From an uncultured Eubacteriales bacterium (GTDB taxonomy: Bacteria > Bacillota > Clostridia > Oscillospirales > CAG-272), in assembly GCA_910586545.1 (NCBI GenBank), contig CAJUIQ010000002.1:48694-112693 (forward strand): DNA of 64,000 nucleotides, given 5' to 3'. The notes below the pieces were generated by a model. The model searched no databases. It was not told the DNA's origin and was given only the letters and a program-made list of their open reading frames with translations. How positions within the stretch are numbered: position 1 is the first letter of the stretch; each line of letters opens with the position of its first letter. Below are positions 50,653 to 59,749 of this stretch, in pieces. The position numbers and the translations under genes are program-made.

Positions 50653-51558
50653 ATGGGACGAAGCATTATTTTGGATACCGACATCGCCGGAGACATCGAC
50701 GATTCCTGGGCGCTGGGCCTTGCGCTGGCATCGCCGGCGTTAGATATTAAACTGGTAGTGTCCTGCCTGGACGATACCACCCACAGAGCAGCGGTCATGG
50801 CAAAATTTTTGGAGCAAACCGGGCGCACAGACGTTCCCGTGGGAATCGGACTGCGAACCTCCGATAAAATTTACAACCTGCGTCCTTGGCTTGGGGACTA
50901 CACGCTGGGAGATTATCCCGGAACCGTCTACGCAGACGGTGTGCAGGCGATTGTAGATACCATTATGCAAAGCAGCGAACCTGTTACCATCATCGCGGAA
51001 GGCCCTATGACCAATATTGCCGCGGCGCTGGAGAGAGAACCCCGCATCGCCGAAAAATGCGAGATCATCGCTACCATGGGCAGTATTTATCAGGGACATA
51101 GCTTGGACGATATACATAAAGACTCCGATTACAATATTCGGGCCAATATCCCGGCGGCAAGGCAGGTTTTGGCCGCTCCCTGGAAGATTACCGCAGTACC
51201 GCTGGACGTGACCGCGCATCTTGTGATTGGAGACGACAATTACCAAAAGCTATTGGCCGTTCGCGCCTCCAATCCCATTGTAAAAACTATTCTGGAAAAC
51301 TTTGACTGCTGGATGGAAGAAAACAACTGCACGTATTATAAAACCCACAGCACCGCCCTTTACGATTTAGCCGCCGTTTATATGGCGGAAATGGGAGATT
51401 ACAATCTAATTACCGAGGACCTGTATCTCACCATTGACGACGGTGGGTATACAAATATCGATGAGAAAGCAGGCCGACTCTGTCACTGCGCCGTTTATTG
51501 GCGATATATTGATATGTTTTATAAATTTATCACAGAACGCCTCTGTGGAGAGAGATAA
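50653..51558 (+). CDS. Nucleoside hydrolase 2
   Basis: A 301-residue inosine-uridine nucleoside hydrolase family protein. IILDTDIAGDIDDSWALGLAL is the Asp motif that binds Ca2+ and the sugar. GPMTNIAAALEREP and DSDYNIRANIPAARQVL are family landmarks. Specificity is unknown. The start is MGRSII, with AAAGGAG eight bases upstream; the longer open frame covers the promoter. It is monocistronic between its promoter and a strong terminator. Confidence 0.87.
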   Translation: MGRSIILDTDIAGDIDDSWALGLALASPALDIKLVVSCLDDTTHRAAVMAKFLEQTGRTDVPVGIGLRTSDKIYNLRPWLGDYTLGDYPGTVYADGVQAIVDTIMQSSEPVTIIAEGPMTNIAAALEREPRIAEKCEIIATMGSIYQGHSLDDIHKDSDYNIRANIPAARQVLAAPWKITAVPLDVTAHLVIGDDNYQKLLAVRASNPIVKTILENFDCWMEENNCTYYKTHSTALYDLAAVYMAEMGDYNLITEDLYLTIDDGGYTNIDEKAGRLCHCAVYWRYIDMFYKFITERLCGER

Positions 51559-51561
51559 AAA

Positions 51562-51599
51562 AGGGAGCGCGCCGTTCATTCGGCGCGCTCCTTTTTTTA
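51562..51599. terminator. Bidirectional terminator after nucleoside hydrolase 2
   Basis: GGAGCGCGCCG-TTCATT-CGGCGCGCTCC with T runs on each strand. It serves the convergent nucleoside hydrolase and patatin genes. Confidence 0.9.
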
Positions 51600-51608
51600 T
51601 TTTAAAAT

Positions 51609-52457
51609 TTAGTCAGACAGGAACGCAAGCAAAGACGTTCGTTTCGCCAGCGCATCGCTCCTTCCCAAATCATACATCTCCTGTATTTTTGCTTTGTCCT
51701 TTTCAATCCGGCGGATAGGTACTGTCCTAGAAGGCCGCAGCACAAATACTTTTCCTTCCCTCTCCAATGCCGCGACCAGCTCTGCCGAAGCGTTATAGTT
51801 TTTGTATCGCGTATGAATCGCCTGGGCCAGATGAGGATAGTTTTTATAATATATATCCGGCAGGCGGCCTCCCCCCTCTTTCTTCCGATATTCTATAGGC
51901 CTTGTAAGCACCGTTATGATTTTGTCAAATCCCATGTCCAACATTTTTGTAATAGGAATGCTGTCCGCAATGCCGCCGTCCAAATACTTTTTGTCTCCCA
52001 CCGGCACAGGTCGGGACACAAACGGCATGGATCCGGACGCCCGCAAGTATTCCAGCTGTTCTTCTTTTTGCAAATCCTCTATTTGTATATACTCCGCCTG
52101 TCCTGTCTCCATGTTGGTAACTACGGCATAAAACGTCATCGGATTTTCTCGAAACGCCGCAAAGTCCACCGGATCCAACTGGTTTACGATTTTGTTAAAG
52201 CAAAAGTCCCGGTTCATAATATTTCCCGTGGTAAGAAGAGAATAAAGACCCATGTAGTGTCTGTCTCCAGCATACTGCAGATTGTAGCGGAGCACGCGTC
52301 CGGCTTGCCTCGACTTATAGTTCATGCCAAACAATGCCCCTGCAGATACGCCCACCACCGTGTTCGCACGTATATCTTCTTCCATAAACACATCCAGAAC
52401 ACCGGCAGTGTATAAGCCGCGCATGGCCCCACCTTCCAACAAAAGTCCGATTTTCAT
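51609..52457 (-). CDS. Patatin-like phospholipase
   Basis: A 282-residue patatin/RssA-family serine hydrolase. LLLEGGAMRGLYTAGVLD is the oxyanion loop; GVSAGALFGMN has the nucleophile Ser in GxSxG; DGGIADSIPI gives the catalytic Asp. It would hydrolyse acyl esters of lipids in the cytoplasm. The start is MKIGLLLEGG; an ATG eight codons earlier is possible. Substrate not known. Confidence 0.87.
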   Translation of the reverse strand: MKIGLLLEGGAMRGLYTAGVLDVFMEEDIRANTVVGVSAGALFGMNYKSRQAGRVLRYNLQYAGDRHYMGLYSLLTTGNIMNRDFCFNKIVNQLDPVDFAAFRENPMTFYAVVTNMETGQAEYIQIEDLQKEEQLEYLRASGSMPFVSRPVPVGDKKYLDGGIADSIPITKMLDMGFDKIITVLTRPIEYRKKEGGGRLPDIYYKNYPHLAQAIHTRYKNYNASAELVAALEREGKVFVLRPSRTVPIRRIEKDKAKIQEMYDLGRSDALAKRTSLLAFLSD

Positions 52458-52546
52458 ATTTTGACATGCCCTTCTTTCCATTTTCGATCCGGTTCACTAT
52501 ATCCCAAAAAGTAGTCCCGCTCCAAACAAATGGGGCGGGACATATA

Positions 52547-53872
52547 TTATTGTTCTGCCGCTACAGCTTTCGTCTGCCGCCAAATCCGCACAGACCGGGG
52601 CAGCGCTCCATCCATTTGTGTAATTTGGAAACGGTATCCCTGATAGAGTACCTCCGGCGTCTGATCCCGGGAGGGAACATAGCCAAGGCTGTCCAGCATA
52701 AACCCGCCCAGCGTATCGTAATCTTCTTTCGGCGCCGGCAATCCCAGACAATCGCAAAGCAATTCAAACTGCGTTTGTCCGTCGGCGGTCCAGGAACCGT
52801 CCTCATTTTTGCAAACCGTTTCTTCCTTTTCTACCGTACCAACGATTTCCTGAATGATATCCATAATCGTAATGATTCCGCAGGTGCCACCGTAATCGTC
52901 TACCACTACGGCAAGCTGTTCCCCCGAATTTTTCATGTCGGCAAAAATTTCATCCACCGGTTTCTTCTCAAACACAAAGTACGGAGGACGCATATATTGG
53001 GAAACAGAATTCTTCGCAATGGAGCCGTCTTTGCTGTACAGAGGAAATATATCCTTCATGTACACCACGCCCACAACCTCGTCGATATCCTCTTTGGTTA
53101 CGGGAAATTTCGTGTGGCCGGTCTCTGCCATGCGTTCAATCAGCTCTCCAACCATGGCGGTTACTTCTATGTCCTCAATTTCCGTACGATGCGTCATAAC
53201 ACGCTCCGCATCCAAGTCGGTAAAGGCAAATACATTAGAGAGCAGCTCTACTTCCTGCTCTTCGATTTCGCCTTGGGCCTGCCCTTCCCGCATCATAAGC
53301 AGAATGTCCTCTTCCGTAACGCGTTCGCCCGCTTCCCCCTGTTCCACACGCAGAAGCCGCAGCACACCGTTTGTAGTGACGGAAAGCAGACATACCAGCG
53401 GACGGGTTACCTTGGAAAGAATATGAATCAGCGATACGATTCCTCTGGCGGTTTTTTCAGGACGCACCATAGCTATGCGCTTTGGCACCAATTCCCCGAA
53501 CACCAGCATAAAGAAGGTCATCAGCAGGGTAATAAGAAACGTGCTCGCGCCGCCGATTACAGTCAGTATGGTGCCCGCGGCGCCCATTTCTGCCGCAAAG
53601 GCTACAATAGGGGCGGCCAGAGAATCTGCCGCAAAGGCGCCGGACAAAAGCCCCGCAAGGGTAATACCAATTTGAATGGTAGATAAAAAGTCGCTTGGGC
53701 GTTCCTTCATCGTGAGCAGCAGGCGCGCCTTTTTGTCCCCTGACTGGGCGGCCGCCTGCAGCTTTGTACCGGACAAACCCATCATGGCGATTTCCGCCGA
53801 TGCAAGCATACCGTTGATCGCTACCAGTACGATTGTAATGAGTATAGCAATCCATGGACTGCCGTCTTCCAT
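52547..53872 (-). CDS. CNNM/CorC (hemolysin C) family protein
   Basis: A 441-residue protein: an N-terminal DUF21 membrane domain with about four segments (VAINGMLASAEIAMMGLS, TIQIGITLAGLLSGAFA, MLVFGELVPKRIA), paired CBS domains (about 205-335, VMTHRTEIEDIEVT, VVDDYGGTCGIITIMDIIQEIVG), and a C-terminal CorC_HlyC domain with LGGFMLDSLGYVP. Family members work in Mg2+ or Co2+ efflux or homeostasis. It lies next to a P-type ATPase under a metal riboswitch, which fits ion homeostasis. Confidence 0.9.
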   Translation of the reverse strand: MEDGSPWIAILITIVLVAINGMLASAEIAMMGLSGTKLQAAAQSGDKKARLLLTMKERPSDFLSTIQIGITLAGLLSGAFAADSLAAPIVAFAAEMGAAGTILTVIGGASTFLITLLMTFFMLVFGELVPKRIAMVRPEKTARGIVSLIHILSKVTRPLVCLLSVTTNGVLRLLRVEQGEAGERVTEEDILLMMREGQAQGEIEEQEVELLSNVFAFTDLDAERVMTHRTEIEDIEVTAMVGELIERMAETGHTKFPVTKEDIDEVVGVVYMKDIFPLYSKDGSIAKNSVSQYMRPPYFVFEKKPVDEIFADMKNSGEQLAVVVDDYGGTCGIITIMDIIQEIVGTVEKEETVCKNEDGSWTADGQTQFELLCDCLGLPAPKEDYDTLGGFMLDSLGYVPSRDQTPEVLYQGYRFQITQMDGALPRSVRIWRQTKAVAAEQ

Positions 53873-53966
53873 AATTAAATTCTTCCTCCATAAAAATTAT
53901 AATATTGTATGATCTTCACCACAGGTAAAGTACAAAGGGGCATATTCTTTATCCTGTTTCCGAACC

Positions 53967-56537
53967 TTACTTTTTCAAATGCCGTTTAATACATTTTGCA
54001 ATTTCCACAATAGGAATAATTGCCAGCGCAATACCTAGCGCAGCGAAAAACTCAGCGACAGACAGGGCCACCAGAGAAAACGCCGTATTCAAACCAGGCA
54101 CATAGATCACGCCTGCTGTGAGTACAAAGCTAAGAATCATAGCGCCGGTGAGCAGCTTATTATGTCCGCGCACCTGCAGCAATGATTTCTCTCTGCTGCG
54201 CAAATTGATCGAATGGAAAATTTCACACATGGATAAAGTGAGAAAAGCCATTGTCATACCGGTCGCATGCGACTGGGCGTTTCCAATAAAGAACGACCAC
54301 AAGGTCAGTGCGGCAATGGCCACACCCTGTAAAATCACATCGATTCCCAGCCCGCCGGAAAACATCGTTTCCCGGGCATCTCTAGGTGGTTTTTGCATTG
54401 CGTCCGCTTCCGCCTGCTCCATCCCCAGCGCCATTGCTGGGAAAGTATCGGTAATCAGGTTGATCCACAAAATCTGCACAGGCGCAAACAAGCGCAGTCC
54501 CGCCAGAGTAGCGATAAAAATAGACACTACCTCCGACAAATTGGACGCAAGCAGAAACTGAATCGCCTTGCGAATATTTTCATAGATTCGACGCCCTTCT
54601 TCCACAGCATATACAATTGTAGCAAAGTTGTCATCTGCCAGCACCATATCCGCAACATTCTTTGTAACATCGGTGCCGGTAATCCCCATGCCTACGCCGA
54701 TATCCGCCGACTTCAGCGCAGGCGCGTCGTTAACGCCGTCGCCGGTCATAGCGGTAATTTTGCCCCGTTTTTTCCAGGCGTTCACAATGCGTACCTTGTG
54801 CTCCGGTTGAACTCTGGCGTATACTGCGATATCTCCGATGCGCCGTTCCAACTCCGCGTCATCCATTTCGGACAGTTCAGCGCCGGTTACCGCCTGAGAG
54901 GCATCCTGCAAAATACCGAGTTCCTTTGCAATGGCAACAGCGGTGTCCTTATGATCTCCGGTGATCATAATTGGTCGAATACCAGCTTTTCCACAGGATG
55001 TAATAGCCTCCTTTACCTCGGGGCGAACCGGGTCAATCATACCGCACAGCCCGATAAAAGTCAGGTCTGTCTCAAGTCGCTGCGGATCCGTATCCGTCGG
55101 CAGTGTATCGTATATTTTACAGGCAGCGCCCAGAACACGCAGAGCACGGCCTGCCATTTCGCTGTTCCGGGTAAGAATTTCCTTCCGTCGCTCCCCGGTC
55201 AGCGGCACGGCGGATCCGTTTTCCATTACGCTTGTACATCGGGCCAACACCTCGTCGGGCGCGCCCTTGGTATATTGAATAAAGTGCCCTTCCTTTGCGT
55301 GAATAGTAGACATCATCTTCCGCTGTGAGTCAAAGGGGGCTTCCGCAGCGCGAGGAATATCCGTATGATATCCGCCTTCTATGGCAAATACGCGCAGCGC
55401 CGTTTCTGTGGGATCCCCTACCATCTGGTCCACGTTCTCACCCTGTGCGTCGTTACAGAGATACATCGCCGCACGCAATGCCGCTTCGTCGCCATAGTGC
55501 GCTACTACAGTCATTTTATTCTGGGTGAGGGTTCCCGTCTTGTCGGAACAGACAATTTGGGTGCAGCCCAATGTTTCTACTGCAGTCAACCGGCGAATGA
55601 TGGCGTTTTTCCCACTCATTTTTGTCACGCCGATAGATAACAGCACCGTTACCACAACTACAAGACCTTCAGGAATTGCTGCCACAGCCAGGCTGATGGC
55701 AGTCAGTAAGGACTCCAATACATTCGGACCGGTAAAACCTCCGCCCCGGAGCACGTTGATGATAAATATTACCACACAGATTCCAAGAACGCCAATGCTG
55801 AGAACTTTGGAAAGCCCCGCCAGCTTCTGCTGCAGAGGCGTTTTTTCCGTATCCGTATCGGAAAGAATCCCCGCAATTTTTCCCATTTCCGTATCCATAC
55901 CTACAGCGGTAACGACCCCTTCGCACCGGCCGTATACCACGCTGGTTCCCATATAAGCCATATTGGCGCGGTCTGCAAGAGGAACATCCTGTTCTGTCGG
56001 GGTCAGCGCGCCCGCTGTTTTATTGGCGGGAACAGATTCGCCAGTCAGCGCCGCCTCTTCGATTTTCAGACTAGCTGCCTCCAGAATCCGCATATCGGCA
56101 GGAACGCTGTCTCCCGCTTCCAGAAGAACAATATCGCCGACAACAATATCCTCCGATTGAATTTTTTCCACATTTCCGTTCCGTCGCACCTTGGAATACG
56201 GGGCGGACATTTTCTGCAGCGCCTCAATTGCGCGTTCCGCCTTTCCCTCCTGTACAACGCCCAGCACCGCGTTTAGCACCACCACAATCAGGATAATCAC
56301 CATATCCGCGATTTCTCCAAAAGCGCCGGATATGATTGCCGCAGCAATCAGCACCAGGATCATGGGATCCCGAATTTGCTCCCAAAGTTTGCTGGCCAAG
56401 GATTTCTTTTTCCCGGCCTGCAGCCGATTCTTCCCGTTTGCCAAAAGGCGTTTTTGCGCCTCCCCCGGATTTAGGCCGTCCACACTGCCGCCCACATGAC
56501 GCAGAACCTCTTCTGTTTCTGCTTGATACAATTTCAC
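53967..56537 (-). CDS. P-type cation ATPase (SERCA-like), probable Mn2+/Ca2+ exporter
   Basis: An 856-residue P2-type ATPase with ten hydrophobic segments. The cation motif AVAAIPEGLVVVV (Ca-ATPase type), the phosphorylation motif CSDKTGTLTQNKMT, the actuator TGES (AALTGESVPANK) and the hinge TGDGVNDAPALK are present. The start is GTG, with AAGGAG seven bases upstream. Sequence alone says Ca2+-type, but the leader resembles the yybP-ykoY Mn2+ riboswitch, so Mn2+ export is the better guess. Confidence 0.92.
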   Translation of the reverse strand: MKLYQAETEEVLRHVGGSVDGLNPGEAQKRLLANGKNRLQAGKKKSLASKLWEQIRDPMILVLIAAAIISGAFGEIADMVIILIVVVLNAVLGVVQEGKAERAIEALQKMSAPYSKVRRNGNVEKIQSEDIVVGDIVLLEAGDSVPADMRILEAASLKIEEAALTGESVPANKTAGALTPTEQDVPLADRANMAYMGTSVVYGRCEGVVTAVGMDTEMGKIAGILSDTDTEKTPLQQKLAGLSKVLSIGVLGICVVIFIINVLRGGGFTGPNVLESLLTAISLAVAAIPEGLVVVVTVLLSIGVTKMSGKNAIIRRLTAVETLGCTQIVCSDKTGTLTQNKMTVVAHYGDEAALRAAMYLCNDAQGENVDQMVGDPTETALRVFAIEGGYHTDIPRAAEAPFDSQRKMMSTIHAKEGHFIQYTKGAPDEVLARCTSVMENGSAVPLTGERRKEILTRNSEMAGRALRVLGAACKIYDTLPTDTDPQRLETDLTFIGLCGMIDPVRPEVKEAITSCGKAGIRPIMITGDHKDTAVAIAKELGILQDASQAVTGAELSEMDDAELERRIGDIAVYARVQPEHKVRIVNAWKKRGKITAMTGDGVNDAPALKSADIGVGMGITGTDVTKNVADMVLADDNFATIVYAVEEGRRIYENIRKAIQFLLASNLSEVVSIFIATLAGLRLFAPVQILWINLITDTFPAMALGMEQAEADAMQKPPRDARETMFSGGLGIDVILQGVAIAALTLWSFFIGNAQSHATGMTMAFLTLSMCEIFHSINLRSREKSLLQVRGHNKLLTGAMILSFVLTAGVIYVPGLNTAFSLVALSVAEFFAALGIALAIIPIVEIAKCIKRHLKK

Positions 56538-56569
56538 CAGAATACTCCTTCTTTCTTTTTATTTGTGAG

Positions 56570-56702
56570 TCTGGCGAATGAAGAATTGCCAAGTCTGCCG
56601 GTGCAGACCAGTGTTGTTGACAATCCACATACTTGCGTCCTGCCGCAAGCATGCCGGCTACTCCCTCACAGTAATCGTTTTCCCTGCCAATGGCAGGGAA
56701 TT
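56570..56702 (-). promoter_or_regulatory. Probable yybP-ykoY (Mn2+) riboswitch
   Basis: On the minus strand the leader of the P-type ATPase has GGGAGTAGCCGG (56665-56654), close to the conserved GGGAGUAGCC of this class, then GTCAACAACAC (56621-56611) and GTCTGC / GCAGAC (56608-56593) near the 3' side. A CCCTGCC / GGCAGGG hairpin opens the leader. No T run follows, so control may act on translation. A covariance model search is needed to confirm. Confidence 0.7.
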
Positions 56703-56708
56703 GTTATT

Positions 56709-56737
56709 ATTATACATAGCAGATATGAATAAATCAA
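56709..56737 (-). promoter_or_regulatory. Promoter of the riboswitch-ATPase transcript
   Basis: Minus strand TTGATT (56737-56732), 17-base spacer, TATAAT (56714-56709). Confidence 0.75.
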
Positions 56738-56781
56738 TGCATTTACATTAAATGATCTCCCAAAACTTTACAAACTACGCC

Positions 56782-56810
56782 TTGCATCCCAATAAAATTC
56801 ATAGTATACT
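56782..56810 (+). promoter_or_regulatory. Promoter of ribokinase-ruvX
   Basis: TTGCAT (56782-56787), 17-base spacer, TATACT (56805-56810), about 30 bases before the ribokinase ATG. Confidence 0.7.
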
Positions 56811-56842
56811 AAAAATAATTATAATTAAGGAGGAGGCTCCTG

Positions 56843-57784
56843 ATGAAACACAGAATGCTCGTCGTCAGTTCGGCCAATATTGATTTTGTACAGCGTATGG
56901 CACGGCTGCCCCAGCAAGGGGAAACGGTGCTGGAAAGTGCAACCTGTAAATATGTAGCCGGAGGAAAGGGATCCAACAGTGCGGTAACATTTGCTCGTCT
57001 TGGTGCGGACGCGGTTTTTTGCGCCAAAGTTGGTCGGGACGAAAACGGCGCCCGGCTGAAACGGATTTATGGAGAGGAAGGAATTGACACCAGATTTGTG
57101 TTTCAAGATTCCGAATCTCCCACCGGCCTTGCCTCTATTTTGGTTGAAGAAGAGGACGGCGCTAACCGGATCATCGTATATCCGGGGGCAAACGGCACAC
57201 TGTCTGTTGAAAATGTGGAAGAGGCCTTTACCTGTTATCCAGACGGAGTATTTGTTCAGCTGGAAATTCCGGATGAGGCGGTTTTTGCCGCCGCCCGGTT
57301 TGCCAGGGAAAAAGATATTCCCCTATTTGTGGACGCAGGGCCTGTGCGTCCCGAATTTTCCCTTGAAAATTTAGGCAGAGCAGAAATTTTATCTCCAAAT
57401 GAAACAGAGTGCGCCGCTCTGACCGGCATTGTACCGGACAGTGTAGAAAACTGCCTGAAAGCGGCCATCCACCTTGCGGGAGTGGTAGAGACAAAATATG
57501 TGGTGATCAAACTTGGCAGCAGAGGAGCCTTTGTGTATGACGGCAAGTATTACCACTTAGTGCCCGCCCATAAAGTGCAGGCAGTGGACACCACTGCGGC
57601 GGGAGATGTTTTCACTGCGGCCCTCTCCTATGCATATTTACAAAAAGGGGATATTTTAGAGGCAGCCCGGTTTGCTACTTATGCCGCGGCTCTGTCCGTT
57701 ACAAAAGAAGGCGCCGTCCCCTCTGTACCTACGCTGCAGCAGGTGAAGGACTTCGCGGCGGAGATCCGGGAGAACGGACGATGA
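56843..57784 (+). CDS. rbsK: Ribokinase
   Basis: A 313-residue PfkB-family sugar kinase. VAGGKGSNSAVTFARLGADAVFCAKVGRDENG is the first PfkB signature; VDTTAAGDVFTAALSYAYL the second, with the catalytic Asp (the usual G in DTTGAGD is A). It phosphorylates ribose to ribose-5-phosphate, linking to the nucleoside hydrolases. The GGAGG ribosome site lies six bases before the ATG. The stop overlaps the ruvX start (ATGA). Confidence 0.88.
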   Translation: MKHRMLVVSSANIDFVQRMARLPQQGETVLESATCKYVAGGKGSNSAVTFARLGADAVFCAKVGRDENGARLKRIYGEEGIDTRFVFQDSESPTGLASILVEEEDGANRIIVYPGANGTLSVENVEEAFTCYPDGVFVQLEIPDEAVFAAARFAREKDIPLFVDAGPVRPEFSLENLGRAEILSPNETECAALTGIVPDSVENCLKAAIHLAGVVETKYVVIKLGSRGAFVYDGKYYHLVPAHKVQAVDTTAAGDVFTAALSYAYLQKGDILEAARFATYAAALSVTKEGAVPSVPTLQQVKDFAAEIRENGR

Positions 57785-58206
57785 CAGAGATCCTGCTGGG
57801 AGTAGATTATGGAGATACCCGCACTGGCCTTGCGGTCAGTGCCGGGAAAATGGCATTTGGCGCTGGATGTGTGGTATCGAAAAGTATGCGCAAAACCGTG
57901 GAAGGTGTAGCGCAAGCGGCTCAACGCCGGGAGGCGGTGGGCATTGTGATCGGGGATCCAGTAAATATGGACGGAACGAAAGGGCCTCGGAGCGAAAAAT
58001 GCCGAATTTTTGCAGACATGCTGGAACAAAGGACGGGTCTGCCGGTGATTTTGTGGGACGAGCGGCTCACCACGGTAAACGCCCACGAAATTTTATCGGA
58101 AATCAATGTGCGGGGCGAAAAACGCAAAAAAGCGGTGGACGAGCTGTCCGCCACGCTGATTTTGCAGTCTTATTTAGACAGTCAGGCAGAAACACGTTCT
58201 GAATAA
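57781..58206 (+). CDS. ruvX: Putative pre-16S rRNA nuclease / Holliday junction resolvase
   Basis: A 141-residue YqgF-family RNase H-fold nuclease. LGVDYGDTRTGLAVS has the first catalytic Asp; WDERLTTVNAHEIL the Glu; DELSATLILQSYLD the last Asp. It trims pre-16S rRNA or resolves Holliday junctions. It overlaps rbsK by four bases, so it is translationally coupled to an unrelated gene. Confidence 0.93.
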   Translation: MTEILLGVDYGDTRTGLAVSAGKMAFGAGCVVSKSMRKTVEGVAQAAQRREAVGIVIGDPVNMDGTKGPRSEKCRIFADMLEQRTGLPVILWDERLTTVNAHEILSEINVRGEKRKKAVDELSATLILQSYLDSQAETRSE

Positions 58207-58217
58207 GGCGGGCGATG

Positions 58218-58247
58218 AAAAGGAGGATATGTATCCCTCCTTTTTGT
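58218..58247 (+). terminator. Terminator after ruvX
   Basis: AAAAGGAGG / CCTCCTTTT stem at 58218-58226 and 58236-58244, followed by a T tract. Confidence 0.8.
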
Positions 58248-58262
58248 CGAAAACATATACCG

Positions 58263-58292
58263 AAAAGGCCCTCGCATAAGCGGGAGCCTTTT
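58263..58292 (-). terminator. Probable terminator of the hydrogenase operon
   Basis: Minus strand AAAAGG...CCTTTT stem extended by seven more pairs (one mismatch), just after the hydrogenase stop. The T run is short. Confidence 0.55.
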
Positions 58293-58301
58293 CTATTCCA
58301 T

Positions 58302-59729
58302 TTATTTCAGCATGGAAATCGCATCGGTAATGGTTTTCTCATATGCTTCTTTGCCGTATTTATCCACCTCGGCCTTATTTTTCTCTCCGTGGGTAAGGCA
58401 GCCGGCGCCGCCGATACAGCCGCCGATACAGGCCATTCCCTCAATAAAGTTGGCGTCCAACACATTTTTGCTTTTCTTCATCAGGGCGGTACGACACGCC
58501 TCGATACCGTCGCAGGAAAGAGCCTTCAGTTGAAAATCCTCATCCAGGCCGTGCTCTTTCAGCCCTTCAGCTACCGCGTCGGCCAAGCCGCCGCATCTAG
58601 CAAAAATTCTGCCGAAATAAGAAGCGTTGTCCAGCACGTCCTCATCCAGCTCGGTAATTTCCAAATCCTTGCTGTCAAACAGCGCTTGCAATTCTTCAAA
58701 GGTCATAGCTACATCTACGTACTGCCGCACAGCCTCTTTCTGCACTTCTGCCTTTTTGGCGGTGCAGGGACCAATAAATACAATTTTGCAGGGAGCATCC
58801 TGTTCTTTGATATATTTAGCAATAGTGGCCATAGGAGACAGATTGTGGGATACGAATTCCTTAAGATCCGGGAAGAATTTTTCAATGTAGTCTACAAAGG
58901 CCGGACAGCAGGAGCTGGTCAAAAATCCTTTTTCGGCAAGCTCTTCCGATTCGGCCCAGGCAACCATGTCGGCGCCCAGCGCTGCTTCTACTACAGCATG
59001 GAATCCAAGCTTTTTCAGCCCGCTGATTACCTGTCCCAGCTTTGCATATCGGAACTGGCTGGAAATGGACGGAGCCACCACAGCATACACCTTATATTTT
59101 TGATTGTTTTCGCTTTTTTTTATAATGTCGATTACATCTAAAATATAGGATTTGTCCATAATAGCGCCGAACGGACATTGATACACACACGCACCGCAGG
59201 AGATACACTTATCGTTGTTAATGGCAGCCGCCTTGTTTTCGTTCATATAAATCGCCTTGATTTTGCAGGCGTTTTCACATGGACGTTTCCGGTTGATAAT
59301 TGCTGTATAGGGACACACCTTTGCACAGGCGCCGCAGTCTACACACTTGGATTTATCAATATGGGCCACATGATTGTGGTCAAAAGAAATTGCACCTCTG
59401 GGACATACGTCCTCGCACCGGTGCGCAAGACAGCCCCGGCAGGAGTTAGTGACCTCGTATCCACCCATGGGGCATTCGTCGCAGGCCGTCTCGATTACCT
59501 CGATCACGTTGGGGTTTTCCTTGTCCCCACCCATGGCAAGTCTTACTCGATCGCCCAAAATCGCGCGTTCCTTGTATACGCAGCAGCGCATGGTCGGCAT
59601 ATTTCCGGGTACGATTTTTTTGGGAATTTCCAGCAAATTGTCCAGGAGCGTGTCGTCCCAAGCCTGTTTTGCCACCTCCCGCAGAACTTTATATTTCAAA
59701 TGCTGAACTTTTGTATCGAATTTTCTCAT
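58302..59729 (-). CDS. [FeFe] hydrogenase, group B-like catalytic protein
   Basis: A 475-residue protein. The N-terminal half has ferredoxin-like Cys motifs (CDECPMGGYEVTNSCRGCLAHRCEDVCP, CVDCGACAKVCPYTAI, CISCGACVYQCPFGA). The H-cluster motifs are L1 FLTSSCCPAFVDYIEKFFP, L2 FIGPCTAKKAEVQ and L3 EGMACIGGCIGGAGC, all with their Cys. Group B enzymes are common in Clostridia and likely turn over H2 with ferredoxin. The last gene of the operon; it follows the phosphatase by 20 bases. Confidence 0.88.
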   Translation of the reverse strand: MRKFDTKVQHLKYKVLREVAKQAWDDTLLDNLLEIPKKIVPGNMPTMRCCVYKERAILGDRVRLAMGGDKENPNVIEVIETACDECPMGGYEVTNSCRGCLAHRCEDVCPRGAISFDHNHVAHIDKSKCVDCGACAKVCPYTAIINRKRPCENACKIKAIYMNENKAAAINNDKCISCGACVYQCPFGAIMDKSYILDVIDIIKKSENNQKYKVYAVVAPSISSQFRYAKLGQVISGLKKLGFHAVVEAALGADMVAWAESEELAEKGFLTSSCCPAFVDYIEKFFPDLKEFVSHNLSPMATIAKYIKEQDAPCKIVFIGPCTAKKAEVQKEAVRQYVDVAMTFEELQALFDSKDLEITELDEDVLDNASYFGRIFARCGGLADAVAEGLKEHGLDEDFQLKALSCDGIEACRTALMKKSKNVLDANFIEGMACIGGCIGGAGCLTHGEKNKAEVDKYGKEAYEKTITDAISMLK

Positions 59730-59749
59730 TTATATCTCTATAATCTCCT

